From: Apis mellifera | Lineage: Eukaryota > Arthropoda > Insecta > Hymenoptera > Apidae | DNA: 64,000 nucleotides | Assembly: GCF_003254395.2 (NCBI RefSeq) | Contig: NC_037646.1 | Coordinates: 6,729,881 to 6,793,880, forward strand | Direction of reading: 5' to 3' | In this document: positions 35,601-49,014 of the stretch, piece after piece | Layout: each line of letters starts with the position of its first letter | Position numbering within the stretch: the first letter of the stretch is position 1 | The notes under the pieces: model-generated | The model's database searches: none | Told to the model about the DNA's origin: nothing | What the model saw: the letters and a program-made list of their open reading frames with translations, nothing else | Position numbers and translations under genes: made by a program

Positions 35601-38562
35601 AAAACACAAATGTATATATATATATTTTTATCTTTGCATTTAAAACAATATGGTTCTTCTCGAATCAAGAAACAATCATTACGTGAAATTTAAAAAAAAA
35701 ATTATCTAATTATTTTAATTAATTTCGAGACGAATATTTATTTATTATATACTTTGTGTTCTTGGAAACTGCATCGAATTTATCGAAAGAAAGTTTTTAT
35801 AATTCTTTTCATTTGATGATTTAGTTTATTAAGGGACGTGTTTATGTTGAGACTATGGAACGAACAAAGGGTGAGTAATTTATGATTTTTTCTTCGTACG
35901 CGTTAGTAATTTTGAAAATTCGTGTTTCAGATAAATTATTATCAAGATTGTCACATTTTTTGGATTGAACATCGGGTCGAATGTCACTCTTTTTCAATTA
36001 TTTAGTATTAAATGATACATACCGAATCTTTAGATATCATAATCATGAAATCAACAAATATTGGACTTATCTTTTTTTCTTTATTTGTAATTCCAGTTCT
36101 GCTATCGTGTGTTGTACAATAGTGAATTCTAACATCTCGTAACAAAATTTCAAGTGCTCCTGAAAACCATTTAATCTTAAAATATTTCTACCTTTTAATT
36201 TACACTTACTATATCTATAGATTCTTTGGTTGTATCGTTCATTTAAACAATGAATTCTTCCATCATTGCTCTCCTAACATTCATAGCAAACAAATGAATG
36301 ATCATTTCATGATCTTTTTGGAATTAAACTTTCAAGTCTCTTCTTCAATCACCATCATATCCAATAATTTTCGCTACAATCACAATGCTGCATCCATTTG
36401 CAAAATGTACTCCCATGATTCTCAAGAATGATTCAAATCAACGATGAACGAAATTTTGATATCGAAAATATTCAATTCTCATTGTGGAAAAATTTGACAA
36501 CGAAAATTCCACATTTCATCGAGTCTTTTATCCAAGAAAAGGAACGATTGCCATCGAGAACCAAGGAATTCTTCACGATCGAAGGGATAATCTTGTGTCG
36601 TCCAACCTTCACAGATAGATCTTTCTAAATGTCAAGGACGACGAATGCTCATCCCGCCAGATAACTAATTGTCCCTACTCGACTCGGCTGTGGTTCTACC
36701 TTACAATTTGTTAATGACAAGAGACCCTCGAGGTGAAGTATCCAGGCTTAACCGACAAGTGGTACCGAACAGAGGCTGCTACGAGTGCACTGATAAAACG
36801 TTTCCTTCCCGTGTTTGGATTTATGCATACTCGATAATCGAGGAATTCATTTGAAGGATTTCGAAAAGATGCAAAGTGGATGGATATTATCATTGATCGA
36901 ATATCAATATCGAAGAAACAAAAATGGAATACAAGCGACGATATTCGAGGAAATTTTGGAAAGAATTCCAAATTTAACAACAGATAGATATCTCGTTTAT
37001 TATATTTTATTTCATTAAAATAGATGATACGCTTTTAATAGATTTTTCCCTATTGAATTCTCGTCTTCTTAATTTACTTATTAAATATTAATTATGAAGA
37101 AACATCGTTCTCACGAAAATTGGCGAACAAGATACGCACGTGTATCGAGATATGTGTCCAGACATTGAAATAATCACAATGTTATCGAACGTTGAATCGA
37201 GCAATTAAGAAGAGGCAAAGTTGAAAAGTCGAAAGAGATCTATATAGCAATACTATAGAAATGATGGCAACGAGTATAAAATATAGTCGCGCGGGATATC
37301 TATTGGGATCTTTTTCGTGTCAGGCTAGCATAGAAACACAGATCACTACCATTGGTCCGAGATATCATGAAACCGTCACACGTGAAAGATACGACGACAA
37401 TCTATTATACGTATATATTTCTTTTTCTTTCCTACGCCGGTATTTTTCTATTTCGCGATGACATTTTTTCTCTCTCCCTCTTTTTTTCGATGACAACGAT
37501 AAACGATCTTACTCTTCGTAACTTGTCCTTTCAGAAAATATCAAATTTCGTTGTAAATTAAAGTACCAAGTTTATTGTCACCAATTATTTCCAAGATTGA
37601 TTTCCATTAATGATCTGTTTGTATGATTTTAACCTTTGAATATATTTAATCGATATCAACGATGTTGCCTTAATCAAAGATTGCCTAATAAAATATTCCT
37701 TTTGTATTGTATTTACAAGAGCAAGTGAAATAAACCAACGAAGAGTGACTGCACCAAATAAACAGTTTAAAAAAAGTAAGGATGGAAAATCGAGTACAAG
37801 GTGAATTAGAAATTGAATAAATTAATAAAATTTTCCTTGGCGTATATGGCGTATATCGAACGAATGGAGAACCCGATATCATTTGGACCTTTCTGATGTT
37901 ACGGTAGTCAAACTAATCTATATAGGGTGTTATCGAACAGATAACGTTGCCCGAGCTCCTATCGGTAGCCATATTTTCGATACAATATATAGGTGATCGA
38001 TATATCCACGTATAGTTCTCAGTGATTGAGAGTACCTATTGCGGTTTACCTCGAAGAGCTGGAAGAATTTCGAAAATTCTTGATTGTGTCCCGTCTGTGA
38101 TCTATATTTTCACCGAAAGAAGAAAAAAAAAAGAATCAACCTCCGTTAAGAAAGAATGCTCCTCGTCTCAAAATCAAGTGCATAAGTTGTGAATAAAAAA
38201 GTTGATTGAAAAAAAACCATTAACTTTAATCTCTTGAAATTGAAATATAGATAAACTCGAAGAAGAAATCGTGAAACAATAGGGGAAGTTTGATGGACGA
38301 GCCGGGGACGAATCAATAACATTCAAATTGATGTTTTCAAATGATTCGTTGAACTCGTGAACGTAAGAGATTTTGATGTATGAGAAATATCCTTTCGAAT
38401 GAACTCGTCGCCAAAGATCAGTCGTTTCCGAGGTTGAACGAGAACAGAAGACTTTCTCGCGAGATTTCGTTGGGGCGAGGAGCATTTTGAATCCAGATAA
38501 TTACGTAGAGAGAAAAAAGAGAGAGAGAGAGGAAAGAGGCAGTGACAGAAGGGAAGTGGAAA
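32624..38562. other. 3'UTR of the orphan gene, intergenic DNA and vnd upstream region
   Basis: The first 350 bases are probably 3'UTR (AATAAA 32962-32967). After that no gene could be supported. GC-richer islands at about 33340-33540, 35390-35600, 36500-36800 and 37880-38060 stand out from AT-rich DNA and are candidate regulatory elements of vnd. An A/G-rich microsatellite-like stretch lies at 34700-34750. The segment 38060-38562 is likely 5'UTR or promoter of the first vnd exon and contains a GA-rich tract near 38510-38535. Confidence 0.5.
35390..35410. promoter_or_regulatory. Inverted pair of GATA-type sites
   Basis: CTTATCGT, five bases, then ACGATAAG: two GATA-factor-like sites in perfect dyad symmetry inside a GC-richer island upstream of vnd. 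Binding is inferred. Confidence 0.4.
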
Positions 38563-38639
38563 ATGGCAAACGGATACGACGATTACTACGACGCACCCTG
38601 GCATCTCTTCCCTCCGGATTACGTCGAGGAGGAATACAG
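38563..38639 (+). CDS. vnd: vnd alternative first coding exon 1a
   Basis: ATG at 38563 gives MANGYDDYYDAPWHLFPPDY, ending EEEY plus AG before GTAAGG (38640). It leaves in phase 2, exactly the phase needed to join the exon at 51844 (AG|A = Arg, then ILESFK). The intron to that exon would be 13.2 kb. The acidic, aromatic N-terminus differs entirely from exon 1b. The total product would be 292 aa. Assignment to vnd rests on phase, strand and the lack of any other downstream partner. Confidence 0.65.
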
Positions 38640-41600
38640 GTAAGGAAGTGTTACGTGGAAATTTATTGGAAAGGGGTTGGATTTGTTTGTCTTTTCATAT
38701 GAAACCGAATCGAGAAAGGGAGCATCAAATGATTTTCTTATTTTGAAGGGTTGTTAATCCTTCGTGGCCTGTAATTGTTATTCATATTCTGAGATTCATT
38801 ATGGGATTGAATCGAAGAAATTTGGAAGGAAAATGCTTGCTTTCTTTTCGATAAGAAATATCAAGTTTACTTTCGATGTGATATTTAATGATAAAAATGA
38901 GAAATATTCATCGATAAATATATACTAAGTAATACGAATTAAATATTCCTATTAATATATCTAATAACGAAGTTTAACAAGACATGAAATTTAATGAGAA
39001 ACAATCTAAATTATACGAGTCTTTCAAATAATAACCCAAAAAATAGTTGATCGAATCGAATAAATCGTGATGTCAAGCTTCAAAATCCAAGAGAAATTAA
39101 CCTTAATCATTCCTCCAATATCAAATCACTCCGTACATCGAATAATACATTTATAAAACCTTACTTCAAGCTTTCGCAACTTGACAAATCACGTTCGATG
39201 TTACACAACATGAGATATCATCTATTTTCAATTCGCAGATAAAGAAATTGTAATTTCCCAACAACAAAAACAGACAATGTAAACTGTAATCTGTAAACAG
39301 GAGATACGGATTAAACGTAACGTAAAAAAGAAAAAAAAGCTGAGGAAAAAAGGAAAAGAATATTCACCATTTCCTTCCATTATCTGATTTCAAGATTTTT
39401 CCCGAATAGGGAGATAAAATCGAGCTCGAATTTCTCGATGGAAAACAGGCGATAATGCAACACGGTGGGTCGATTAGCATATCTGATTAGCCGGATCAAC
39501 GGGTGGAACCGGAAGCGGGCGGGCGGTTTTAAGAGCAGTCACGCATATCGGTTAGGCGAATCCTTCGGTGTAGAGTGGTACGCCTTGTTACACGGGCGGG
39601 CACGCGAGAAAGGGCCCAAGTAGCAAGCGCCAACACCTGTTGGTTTCCACCATAAATATCGGATTAATCGTAACTCGGCTGTGTGGCTGTTTTCGGGCAT
39701 TCGAAACCCGTCGATCGTGGAATGATCGATGAATTTGAGATTTATTAAAGTGCGGATTGGTGTTCGATTGGTTGGGTGTCTGAAACATTTATTTATATTT
39801 GATATATATATATATCGAGTTTTGTGACGATAGAGTGGAAAGATAAGTCGAAGTTGGATTTTAATGTTTTTTTCTTTTTTTTTTAGATTAATGGGTATTA
39901 TAAAGATAGAGGATTCCAACAATTTGAATGACTCTAATGGATTAAAGAATGTTGTGGAGTTGTAACGAGTTGTAGAATAGTTTGAAATTCCACGAAGTAG
40001 AGAACATTTCAGCAGTTTGAAGAGTATTTTATGATAGTGAGTTGAATAGTACTTGAGTAATCTAACGCGTTGATGTAATACACGTATCTTGGAATGTTGT
40101 TTAGATCCATTCTGTGAAATGTTTGGAAAATTTTCTAGATTAAAAATCTAATTGATTATTTATTGTGGATTAATTAATTTTTGGAACTCCATAATTCAAT
40201 ATAGAGAGATATTCAATATATTACCTAATTACACTCACTTCGTAAGGAAGGATTATTTTTATGAGAAGGGAAGGGCACTTAAGATAAAGTTAAAGTTACC
40301 TGTAATTTATAGTAAGGAAGGACAATTAAGTTACAGTTAAATTTCTACCTGAGAAGTCGAAGAAGAATAACAAGTACCTACTTTCAGTTTGAGATAATGA
40401 GTTGGGATCCCACAAAGTTTACCAATACTCTAATAATTTATTATACCCAGGGATAATAATACATAAGTTACTTCTAAACGGTTGAATACTTTTGGAATCG
40501 TAGTAGAATTTTATTCTTTCGAAATGAAACATCGAATTCAACACCAAGCATCCAAGATTACACATTTTCGATAAGAACGAACGATCCTTCGATCTTGATG
40601 TTAGATTCGGTCGACATGCGACCTAAATTCGCCACCGATTGCCACCGTTCGTTCGATGCAGGTCGATCGATACGTCCACGCGATCCACTAATTGGCTGCA
40701 TTACTCTCTTTTTTCCCTTTCTCTCTTTCTCTCTCTCTTTCTCTCATTGTTCGTCACGTCTCGTGTGATTAATGATTAGATACAACAGATGATAACACGA
40801 AACGATGCCGAGAACATCGTGGAATATTTACTGACAGAAATTTTTTTATTACTCACTCAGATATTGATTTCTTAGAATATTTCGCGCGAAAATTCGTTCA
40901 AAGAAAGCGCGAATAATCAAGAGATTAAAAATAATCAGAGGAATATTTAAGTTTCCAAACGAAGTCTTTTAGATCTTCTATATACTTCCAAAAAATCTTA
41001 TTTTTTTTTTATTCTTAACAACTCGAAAAAAAAAAGAAAGAAAAAAAGAAAGAAAAGAAAAGAAGAAAACAGTGCAATTCTTCAGAATGTCTTTTAAACG
41101 AAGCAAAATTTCTTGGTCGAATTTTTTTCAACTCCTATGTTGCAAAGAAAATTTCCAATCTTCCTCTTCGTAAATTTATTCGATCATCAAGCATCGTCAT
41201 TTCATTTCGACAGAAGAACGAACAAACAGAGCATCGAAGAAAGGAAAAAAATCGACAGAGGACCAACTTCTCTCGAGATCGAGAAGCTTACACGAATACC
41301 GAGAAGAATTATCTTCCACGACCTTACCTTCCGCTCTTCCCTGGATCTGAATGGAAGAAGTGAATGGAGGTTACCCTTGTGCCAGCTTCGAATAACTTCT
41401 TAAACGTTTCTTAAACGTTCTCCCCGATGGTAGCTGGTCCTTAACGAGCCGTGCACAGTTTGGGTCACGTTTGGCCCCGTGGCATTCCACCGTGTCGGCT
41501 GGATGGCCTTCTCGAGGATGAAAAAGAAAAAAAAAAGAAAGAAAGAAAGAAAGAAAAAAATAAAATAAAATAAAATAAAAACTCCCTCGATGAAAGAGGG

Positions 41601-42189
41601 TTCCTCGAAGGCCACCCGTCGAGCCACCTACTACTACGAGAGACGTACTACGTTCATTCACGACTCGAGAACGACCGCTCGGCCCCATTGTGATCCTTTT
41701 CGTGAATGAACGTCGCTTCTCTCTAACCGCCATCTTTCTTTCGTCCGTCGAGTTTCTTTCTCCAGTCTTTGACCACCTCGTTCGCCAGCTCGAGGGTGAA
41801 CAGTCCTATAGCACGGTACTTACAAGCTGCCGGAAAGTGGATTTTTCAAGGGTTTCTTCGAAGAGGATGGAAGAAGGTGTACGAGGATTGTTGTCGACAG
41901 AGTGTCTTCTCGTATCCACGATGTGTACAAATTAAAATTTTGGTAAAGGAAAGATTTGATTGATGAATAGGAGAGAAGAAGCAGTGTTGGAAATCCATAC
42001 GATCAATTTTCTAACAGAAGAGAATAAATATATATCAAGATTTCGATTCTTCTCTATTCGACGTTAATAATCGAGTACAACGATATTTGATAATTTTTGT
42101 ACGTCTGAAGTAGATGTAACAATTTGAATCGTGAGTGGATAAGAATAAAAGAGAGGTAGATGGAAACATTGTTCCATGGCATTAGACAA

Positions 42190-42309
42190 CACTCGAACGG
42201 TCGAGTGCAACGGTACTCCACAATTTTTTCGATCCCCATGTAATAACAGCCACTCGAGCCGCCACTCGAGGGTGACCGTTTCGATAGTCGATTGTAAAGT
42301 GCCACTCGA
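42190..42309. promoter_or_regulatory. Cluster of five CACTCGA/TCGAGTG motifs in vnd intron 1
   Basis: CACTCGA at 42190, TCGAGTG at 42201, CCACTCGAG at 42250 and 42262, and CCACTCGA at 42302. They differ by one base from the NK2-class site CACTTGA/TCAAGTG; a perfect TCAAGTGG lies 310 bp further at 42618-42625. This may be an autoregulatory element. TCGA-containing words are common in this genome, which lowers the weight of the cluster. Confidence 0.4.
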
Positions 42310-45119
42310 TGAACATTTCATATTTTTCGCGTGTCAGAAATGGGGGAAGAGGAAGGATCGGACAATCGAGCGCGAGGAAAAATCGAGGAGATGCCGGTTT
42401 ATATTTGGAAATTTAAGAGGAAAAATCATGCGCCGGCACGTAGGGGCAATAAATAAGGACTTTGGCAGGAGTTGTCAGGTGTTTGGCCGAACAGGTAACG
42501 ATATTGTCATGTTAATGGGGGATAGAGGAAATATCCGTTAAATGGGTGAACCTTTATTCAACGTGGCACGTTTCGTGGAACCTTCACACCTGAATATTTC
42601 TCCACCGATACCGAGTATCAAGTGGTTGCTCGAGAGCGCAACTGTGTCCATAAAAACTGGAATCCAGTCCGCTGGTGTCGGTTTATCTCCTCTTCAGAGC
42701 GTTTCGAGTGTTTCGTTTTTCGATGATTCACGATCTCTTCTTCTGGTGATATATTTCACCTTGTTATGACTCGAAATTTTCGAACGAAGAATGGAAACTT
42801 TTAATTAATTTGCAAAATGAAATGTTAAAAATGTTGGCGATTTAATATTTTGTGAAAGAGTGAATAGAATAGATTGGAAAAATCAATAAAGTTAAATTCA
42901 AAGGATAATATTTCCTAATTTATACCTTCAATATTTGTAAATTTCTTCATTATTATACCTTGCATTTAAGTCCACCAAAAGTTTCTCTTTCAACCCACCA
43001 AAAGAAGGTTGAATATTGCCACCAGAAGAGTCGTAAATCATTCCCAAAATAAAAAAAAAGTTTTTCCAAGGAAAATATAACAATGGTGGTAATGGTAGGA
43101 TTTTATTGCTACAGATTAGATCTAATTGCCTTGCTTCAGGTCAGGTGTTTACTTCTCTTCATTTATCCCAATTTTTTTCCATTCTCCATTTTTCAAAAAT
43201 TCATATTTCTTGAAAATTGCAAAAATAATCTTTTAAATGGCGAGGCATAATCTGGTCGATCGAGAAAGAGATTAACCGATGGAAAGAAACTCGTTTTTTC
43301 AAACAGTAGATTAACTCAGTGGAGCCCCAATGGTTGAGTTTATTTGGTTAATCAGATTTATGTTAAAGTTCACGGCACAAGAACTTGTTAACTGGTCAGC
43401 TCGAGTTAATCAGTCATTGAATGTCATTCGAAAGATTATCAAGATTTAAACGCTCGAATAGAATCCATGAGTCGATTTTCGTTTCTTTTCTGAGATACTC
43501 TGACACTCGAAGGAATTTAGGTCGATTTAATTTGAACGTTAAGATAAAATGATCTAATTGGATCTACTAACTCTACGAGCTTTGTGGAAAATTAGATTTA
43601 TAAAATTCTTTAGATAAAAAGAGTGACTTTTAAATAATTAATAACAAATCAAATTCAATAATTATTGTTTTCCTAAGCAAAACAAAAGATTAAAAAATTG
43701 TGAATAAAAAAGAAAAATCATTTCGAACTATCACTTACAAAAATTAAATTATATTAAATGCATACATTCCGAAGTATACAAATCTTCACACGAGCAATCT
43801 TGATAAAAGACGCAAAATTCAACGCACTTGAAATTTCACACAAATTTCCATCCAGCAAAATAAAGAACTAAACATCGTCTCGAGGGTACAAAAAAAAAAA
43901 AATTATTTCAAAAGCACAAAAAAAATAATTCTATTACCACTCCACTACGACTATACTTAGCCGTCACAAAAATTACACGTAAAATTATCGATCTTCATCC
44001 CAGCGAAATAAAAATAAAGGGTTAAATAACCCCTGAAGAAGCGAAGCATTTCGAAAGCGTAAAATCCATGGTAGCCACCGCACTCGATCATCGAAGGGCC
44101 GTAATAATCCACGTCACGGTCCCCTCTGGACGATTTTCAGCGAGGAAAGCGGGAGGATCGAGGTAAAACAATGAGACGCAGACAAATTGGGTTGCGTGCT
44201 CGAAACAAGTTGGCACAGCTATCGCCAAACAGTCGTGGGATCCTGGCAAATGTTGCTCGATTGCCCGCCAGCTCGAACTTCTCCAGCTTAGCCTTCTTCT
44301 CCCTTTTTCTCTCCCTCTTCCTCCCTCCCTCTCTCCCTCTCTTCTTCTCCGTCTTTCACTCTTCACCTCGCTATCACCTTCTCCTCCTCTCTCCACTCTT
44401 GGACGAATACGTTGGTTTGGAAAAATCACGAGAGCGTCTCGTTGAATCCGATTCTAACCGAGTTAGAAACGGCGCAGCCGTGGAAACGGAAACGATTCGT
44501 GCATGCCCCGCGTCGTCTTCCGGAAAAAGAGTTGCTCGAAACACGCGAGAAAGACTCTACTTGACGATCTTTGTGCGTGCATCGTGGGGATTGATCTTCA
44601 GTTCTTAATATTCCGTGACTTTTAACAGTTTCTCTTTATGCATTTCTCTTCTCCTTCTTTTTTCTTTTCTTTCGGTTTGAGATGTGGGATTTTTATGTAA
44701 TAAGAATAGGGATGTGGTCGAGGATTCGAAATGGAGAATTTTGGTTTTTTTTTTTCAGTAGTAGGTAATGATAATTTAGGAAAAATATAGATGGAATATC
44801 TTCATATTTGTATCTGCGAGAATATGAAACGTTGGATAGGGGTGTAGAGTAGGAGGTAAATTGACTCTGTCAAAGTAATTTACGATTTTAGCACAAGTGA
44901 TTCACTCCCTTCTATCCGACAAACGAAGAACGTGAGTACTTCCGACAATTGTATTTGTAATAGTGTATTCAATAAATCTGAATAATCATTTCGCATTGCT
45001 GAAAATTTTATATTTTCTATTCTCGAAATATTCCAATTTGCTACAAATTATCGATAGCGATTAAAAATTTTCGAAATCTTATCCAAAAATATTCAAATCC
45101 TCGAAAAATTTCAACAAAA

Positions 45120-45460
45120 CGATTTTTAATATCCACGCTCTTCAATTTTTCTCTCCAAAATTTTCAAAATTACAATAATTTTCGTATTAATTCATCGTCG
45201 ATATTACCAATTCTTCTTTTTTCAATTTCATCAATATTTCCACTACAGATATTAATTATTAATGAAAAATTTTTGAAAATCAAACTCTTGAAAAACGATT
45301 TTTAATATCCACGCTCTAAAATTTTCAAAATTACAATAATTTTCGTATTTCCTAATTAATTCATTGTCAATACCAATTCTTCTTTTTTCAATTTCATCAA
45401 TATTCGCACTACAGATATTAATCATCAATTACCAATGAAAAATTTTCGAAAATCAAATTA
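45120..45460. repeat. Direct duplication, two copies of about 165-175 bp
   Basis: A block starting CGATTTTTAATATCCACGCT at 45120 recurs at 45296. Both contain TTCAAAATTACAATAATTTT, an AATTCTTCTTTTTTCAATTT stretch and CACTACAGATATTAAT. It is non-coding, within the vnd intron. Confidence 0.85.
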
Positions 45461-48400
45461 AAATTGTTGAAAAATTCCGAGGCGAAGATTTTCCATCGAA
45501 TAAATTCAAGGATGAGTGGTGATGAGAAAAGTCAGGAAGGTCGGAACCGCCCTCTTCCGCACTTTTTGACTTTCTCGCCTAGCCACACGATCGCACAAAG
45601 GCCCCCGTTGAATAAACCGGAAACCCGCTCCATCGTCGCCCTTACCTGTCCTTCTCCCTTGGATCATGCTTTTCCCATCCGCGTGTGTGCGTACGCTGTA
45701 ACGTACCTGTATTTATGCGGGTCACTTCTGTGCGATTTGATACAACCTGCAGGTCCATTGAAAATCTATCTATGAATCTAACAAGATCAATTTATCGTTC
45801 CTCGAGTACCTTTTTTTAGTTTAGTTTGCTTCGTCGAATATCTTTTCAAAAGATGTGGTTTTACGAAGGATTCTTTTTTCTTTCTTTCTTGCTTTTTTTT
45901 TTTTTGAAATTCAATAGGCTTTTTTGGACTTTTTTGCTCGAAACGTTTTATCGAGGACGAGGGATTTATGATTGGAACACGTGATTTATTTTTGTATGAA
46001 AATGTTTTACAACCCGTTTCAATGTTGCAACATTGTATTTTGTTGTATAGTATAAGGAGAAATTATATTAAAATGATTAAATGTTATAAAGTAACTATTT
46101 TGTGAATTGCAAAGATTTATTAAGAACTATTGTTAGAAGTAAAAAGAAGAATGAAAGGATTATAAATAAATAGGGTAGAATTTAAAAAATATGAAAAATT
46201 TTTCTATATTTAGAATATATATATTTCTTTAAAATATTTGTGAAATAAAATTAATCCAATGATCCTACTTCAATAATTTTATCAATGCTAATATAATACT
46301 CTACTTTTGGATATCTTAAAAACTGAGTATTATCTAAACCATTTAAAAAGTTTAACTTGATTATTTTTATTAATCCAACTCATTCACATTTAATCAATAA
46401 TAGATATTAAAATTTTTCACCTATATCAATAATTAATATTATTATTCCTAATTATATTACTCACAGGTAATAATCAAGAAATAATCTTATTTGTTATCTC
46501 ATCACTCACTTAAAATTCAATATATTATAAATAATATTAAAAATCAAATTTTCAACTATCTTCACCAATTCTACATTCTTATGACACTTTCACAAACTAT
46601 CTATATAATAATAATAACATCATATGGAAAATAATGTTGAACAATACCATAATATAGGATCCTAATACCTATACTTAACATAACATAAATAAATAATAAT
46701 AATATTACATAGAAAATAATACTGAAGAAAGCAATATTGCAGAATTCTAATACTCGATGGATTTAAATATTAATACTATCGTAATCCATCAATTTTATAT
46801 TCCATACCATGAAACCTTTCCACGAGCATGGATCATCCAACGATCCATCGACTACGCCCGAGGACGCTTCTAACCCACTTTCGAGTATCGACGTACACCG
46901 TGAACCAGGAAGAGGGATAAACCCATCGAGAAAGTGGGCTAAAATTGGCAGGAGGAAGAGGGGAGAGGAAAAGAGAGAGAGAAAGAGAGAGAGAGAGAAA
47001 AAATCGAAATGACACGATAAAAGCACCGCTAATGCCGTTTCGCATTAACACTCGACGCAAAGTATGCTCTCGGTGTAAAAAGCTCCCTGATCGATGGAGC
47101 GATCCGATTGGTCGGCGGACGAGGTGGGTCGAAATCAACCCCCTCGACGGTGTTCCAGGCCGATCCTCCAGACACTTTGACCCTATTGGTCCAAGTTCCA
47201 AGCTCCACCCCCTCAAACTCACCCCTCGTCGTTCACCCAGCGAGCGTTCCCTCGAGCGTTTCGCATTCCAATAAATTCCTATTCGTGCTTCTGTTGCGCT
47301 CTTGGATCTCGAAAGTAGATTGCAGTTTTCAGATTAGACGATGAAATTTGTGAAATGGATTGACCGATCTGATTTTGCCTCGAGTGCGTATATTTGAATG
47401 GGAGAAGGGGAGGGGAGTTTATTAAGAGAGTGGTTTGTGGTTTTTTGATTTTTTGACAAATTTTTTTTTTTTTAGGAACAAGATTCAGACTGAAGTGAAT
47501 ATAAATAATATTGTGTATATATAAGAATGTAGCTATATACAGGGATTGCTTCTGTTTATATGCTTGATCACAAGCACACTCACTTAGAATCAATATTTAA
47601 ATCTCGTTTAGTCAAGAAAATAAATACGTTACAAATATATCATTGGAAAATATATATTTTAAGGATTTTATGAAAATATCAATTAATTCATAATATAGAA
47701 ACTAATAACTTTAATTTATACATTATAAAAAAATATTCACAAATCATCGACCAACATTATTCAATCCTAATTATAATAATACAATTTACAGCAATGGGTA
47801 TACACAATACACCGTCGAGTATTCAAACAACTCGAAAACCCATTCAAACAACGTCTCTCCTTAAAACCAACTCTCCAACGTACAAATCTCGAAACCCAAA
47901 AACCACCCCTTCTCGAGTTCTCTCAAAGAATCGCACCCTTTACCTAATCCCAAATAGACGCAGAGAGCAGCGTAACAGTCTCCCCCCTTCCCCTCTCTCC
48001 CTCCCTCTCCCTTACTTTGTATAGATCGATCTCCGTTCCCTGTACGATCGACCACGTTCCCTGGAAATCCAGCTCGCTAATTCTCTCTGGCGGCACATCC
48101 AGTGGGGTGGACTGTCGAGGGTGAGCTCGAAATCCCCGCCCCTTGCTCAGATCCGCCCTCTGGCTCGAGGGTGCTTGACGAGCGAAACGGCGCGGAGGTA
48201 GGGACCACTAGTCGTCAAGTGTTCGTCGAGGACACTCAAAAAGTACAAGGAGTGCTCTTCACTCGACGAAATCGCGCCTCTATCCTCGCTCTCTTTCTAT
48301 TCCGCTTCTCTTGGAAAGATCTTAAGAAGAAGAAGAAGAAGAAGAAGAAAAATATATCAAGTCGCGAGTGAACGAGTCGTTTCGAGTTTCTATTCTGCGT

Positions 48401-48916
48401 TTGAACTTGTGATTTTCCTCTCCCCCCCCTTCCTTCCTCTCCCCTCGTTATCGATAAACGACAATTCAACGTAAAAGAACAAAGATAATTGGTGAATCTC
48501 GAGGAAAGGATTTAGAGAAAGAGTCGCGGTTTGTGCTTTGATGGACCGGATGTGATGTACCGGAAGGGGACGAAGAGGATGGTCAGGTGTGCGGGTGAAC
48601 GTTGAACGCAACGGGGATTCGGGACGGAAATTTCGGAAGTGAATTTGGGGAAGTGAGAATAGAGGAAGGAAAAGGGGACGAAAGTGGCCGAGAGTGAATA
48701 AGTAAGAAGGTACGAGAGAGATCTTGGAAGGGTGAAATTTAAAAAAAAATAAAGGGAGAGAGAAAGAGAGGGGTTAAGAAAAAAGAGTAAGATAAGATAA
48801 GATAAAAAAAGAGAGAGAGAGAGAGAGAAAGGGTGAGGACATTGAAACGAGTGCGAGAGAACCACGAGGACATTAACATGTACTGACGCCACTAACACCT
48901 CCTCGAGACTTTCAAA

Positions 48917-49014
48917 ATGGCGGACAAGAATAAGATTCTGCCCTGGTCGATGCTATCCTATCAGACCAGTCTCTTGAATCACGTCTGGTACAGCCAGCTC
49001 GCTTTCAGTAATAG
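48917..49014 (+). CDS. vnd: vnd alternative first coding exon 1b
   Basis: ATG at 48917 gives MADKNKILPWSMLSYQTSLL and ends AFSN plus AG before GTAAAC (49015), phase 2. Joined to 51844 it reads AFSNRILESFKMPRST, with 299 residues in total. A GA-rich leader (48450-48900, including a GA run at 48811-48829) precedes it and may be its promoter/5'UTR, since GA tracts are common at developmental promoters. It uses the same acceptor and phase as exon 1a, so the two are alternative first exons. Confidence 0.75.

Larger units (their letters stand above)
38640..48916 (+). other. vnd: vnd intron 1 with GC-rich islands (candidate enhancers)
   Basis: No further exon could be supported. GC- and CpG-rich islands occur at about 39470-39760, 41270-41850, 42170-42720, 44080-44600, 45530-45770, 46800-47300 and 48000-48330. 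In AT-rich bee DNA such blocks without ORFs are likely cis-regulatory. The island at 39470-39760 contains an ACACCTGTTG E-box and a GGATTAATCG homeodomain-type site. CT and GA tracts lie at 40703-40746, 46971-46998 and 48811-48829, a GAAA/TAAAA compound microsatellite at 41536-41580, and an AAG run at about 48326-48350. Confidence 0.55.

Noticed and set aside
41371..41733. 120-aa minus-strand ORF
   Set aside because: Central part is a translated GAAA/TAAAA microsatellite.
44088..44608. ORFs of 113 and 145 aa on opposite strands
   Set aside because: Mutually antisense, driven by a CT/GA-rich low-complexity tract inside the vnd intron.
48512..48898. 128-aa minus-strand ORF
   Set aside because: Low-complexity Ser/Leu/Phe translation of the GA-rich vnd leader.
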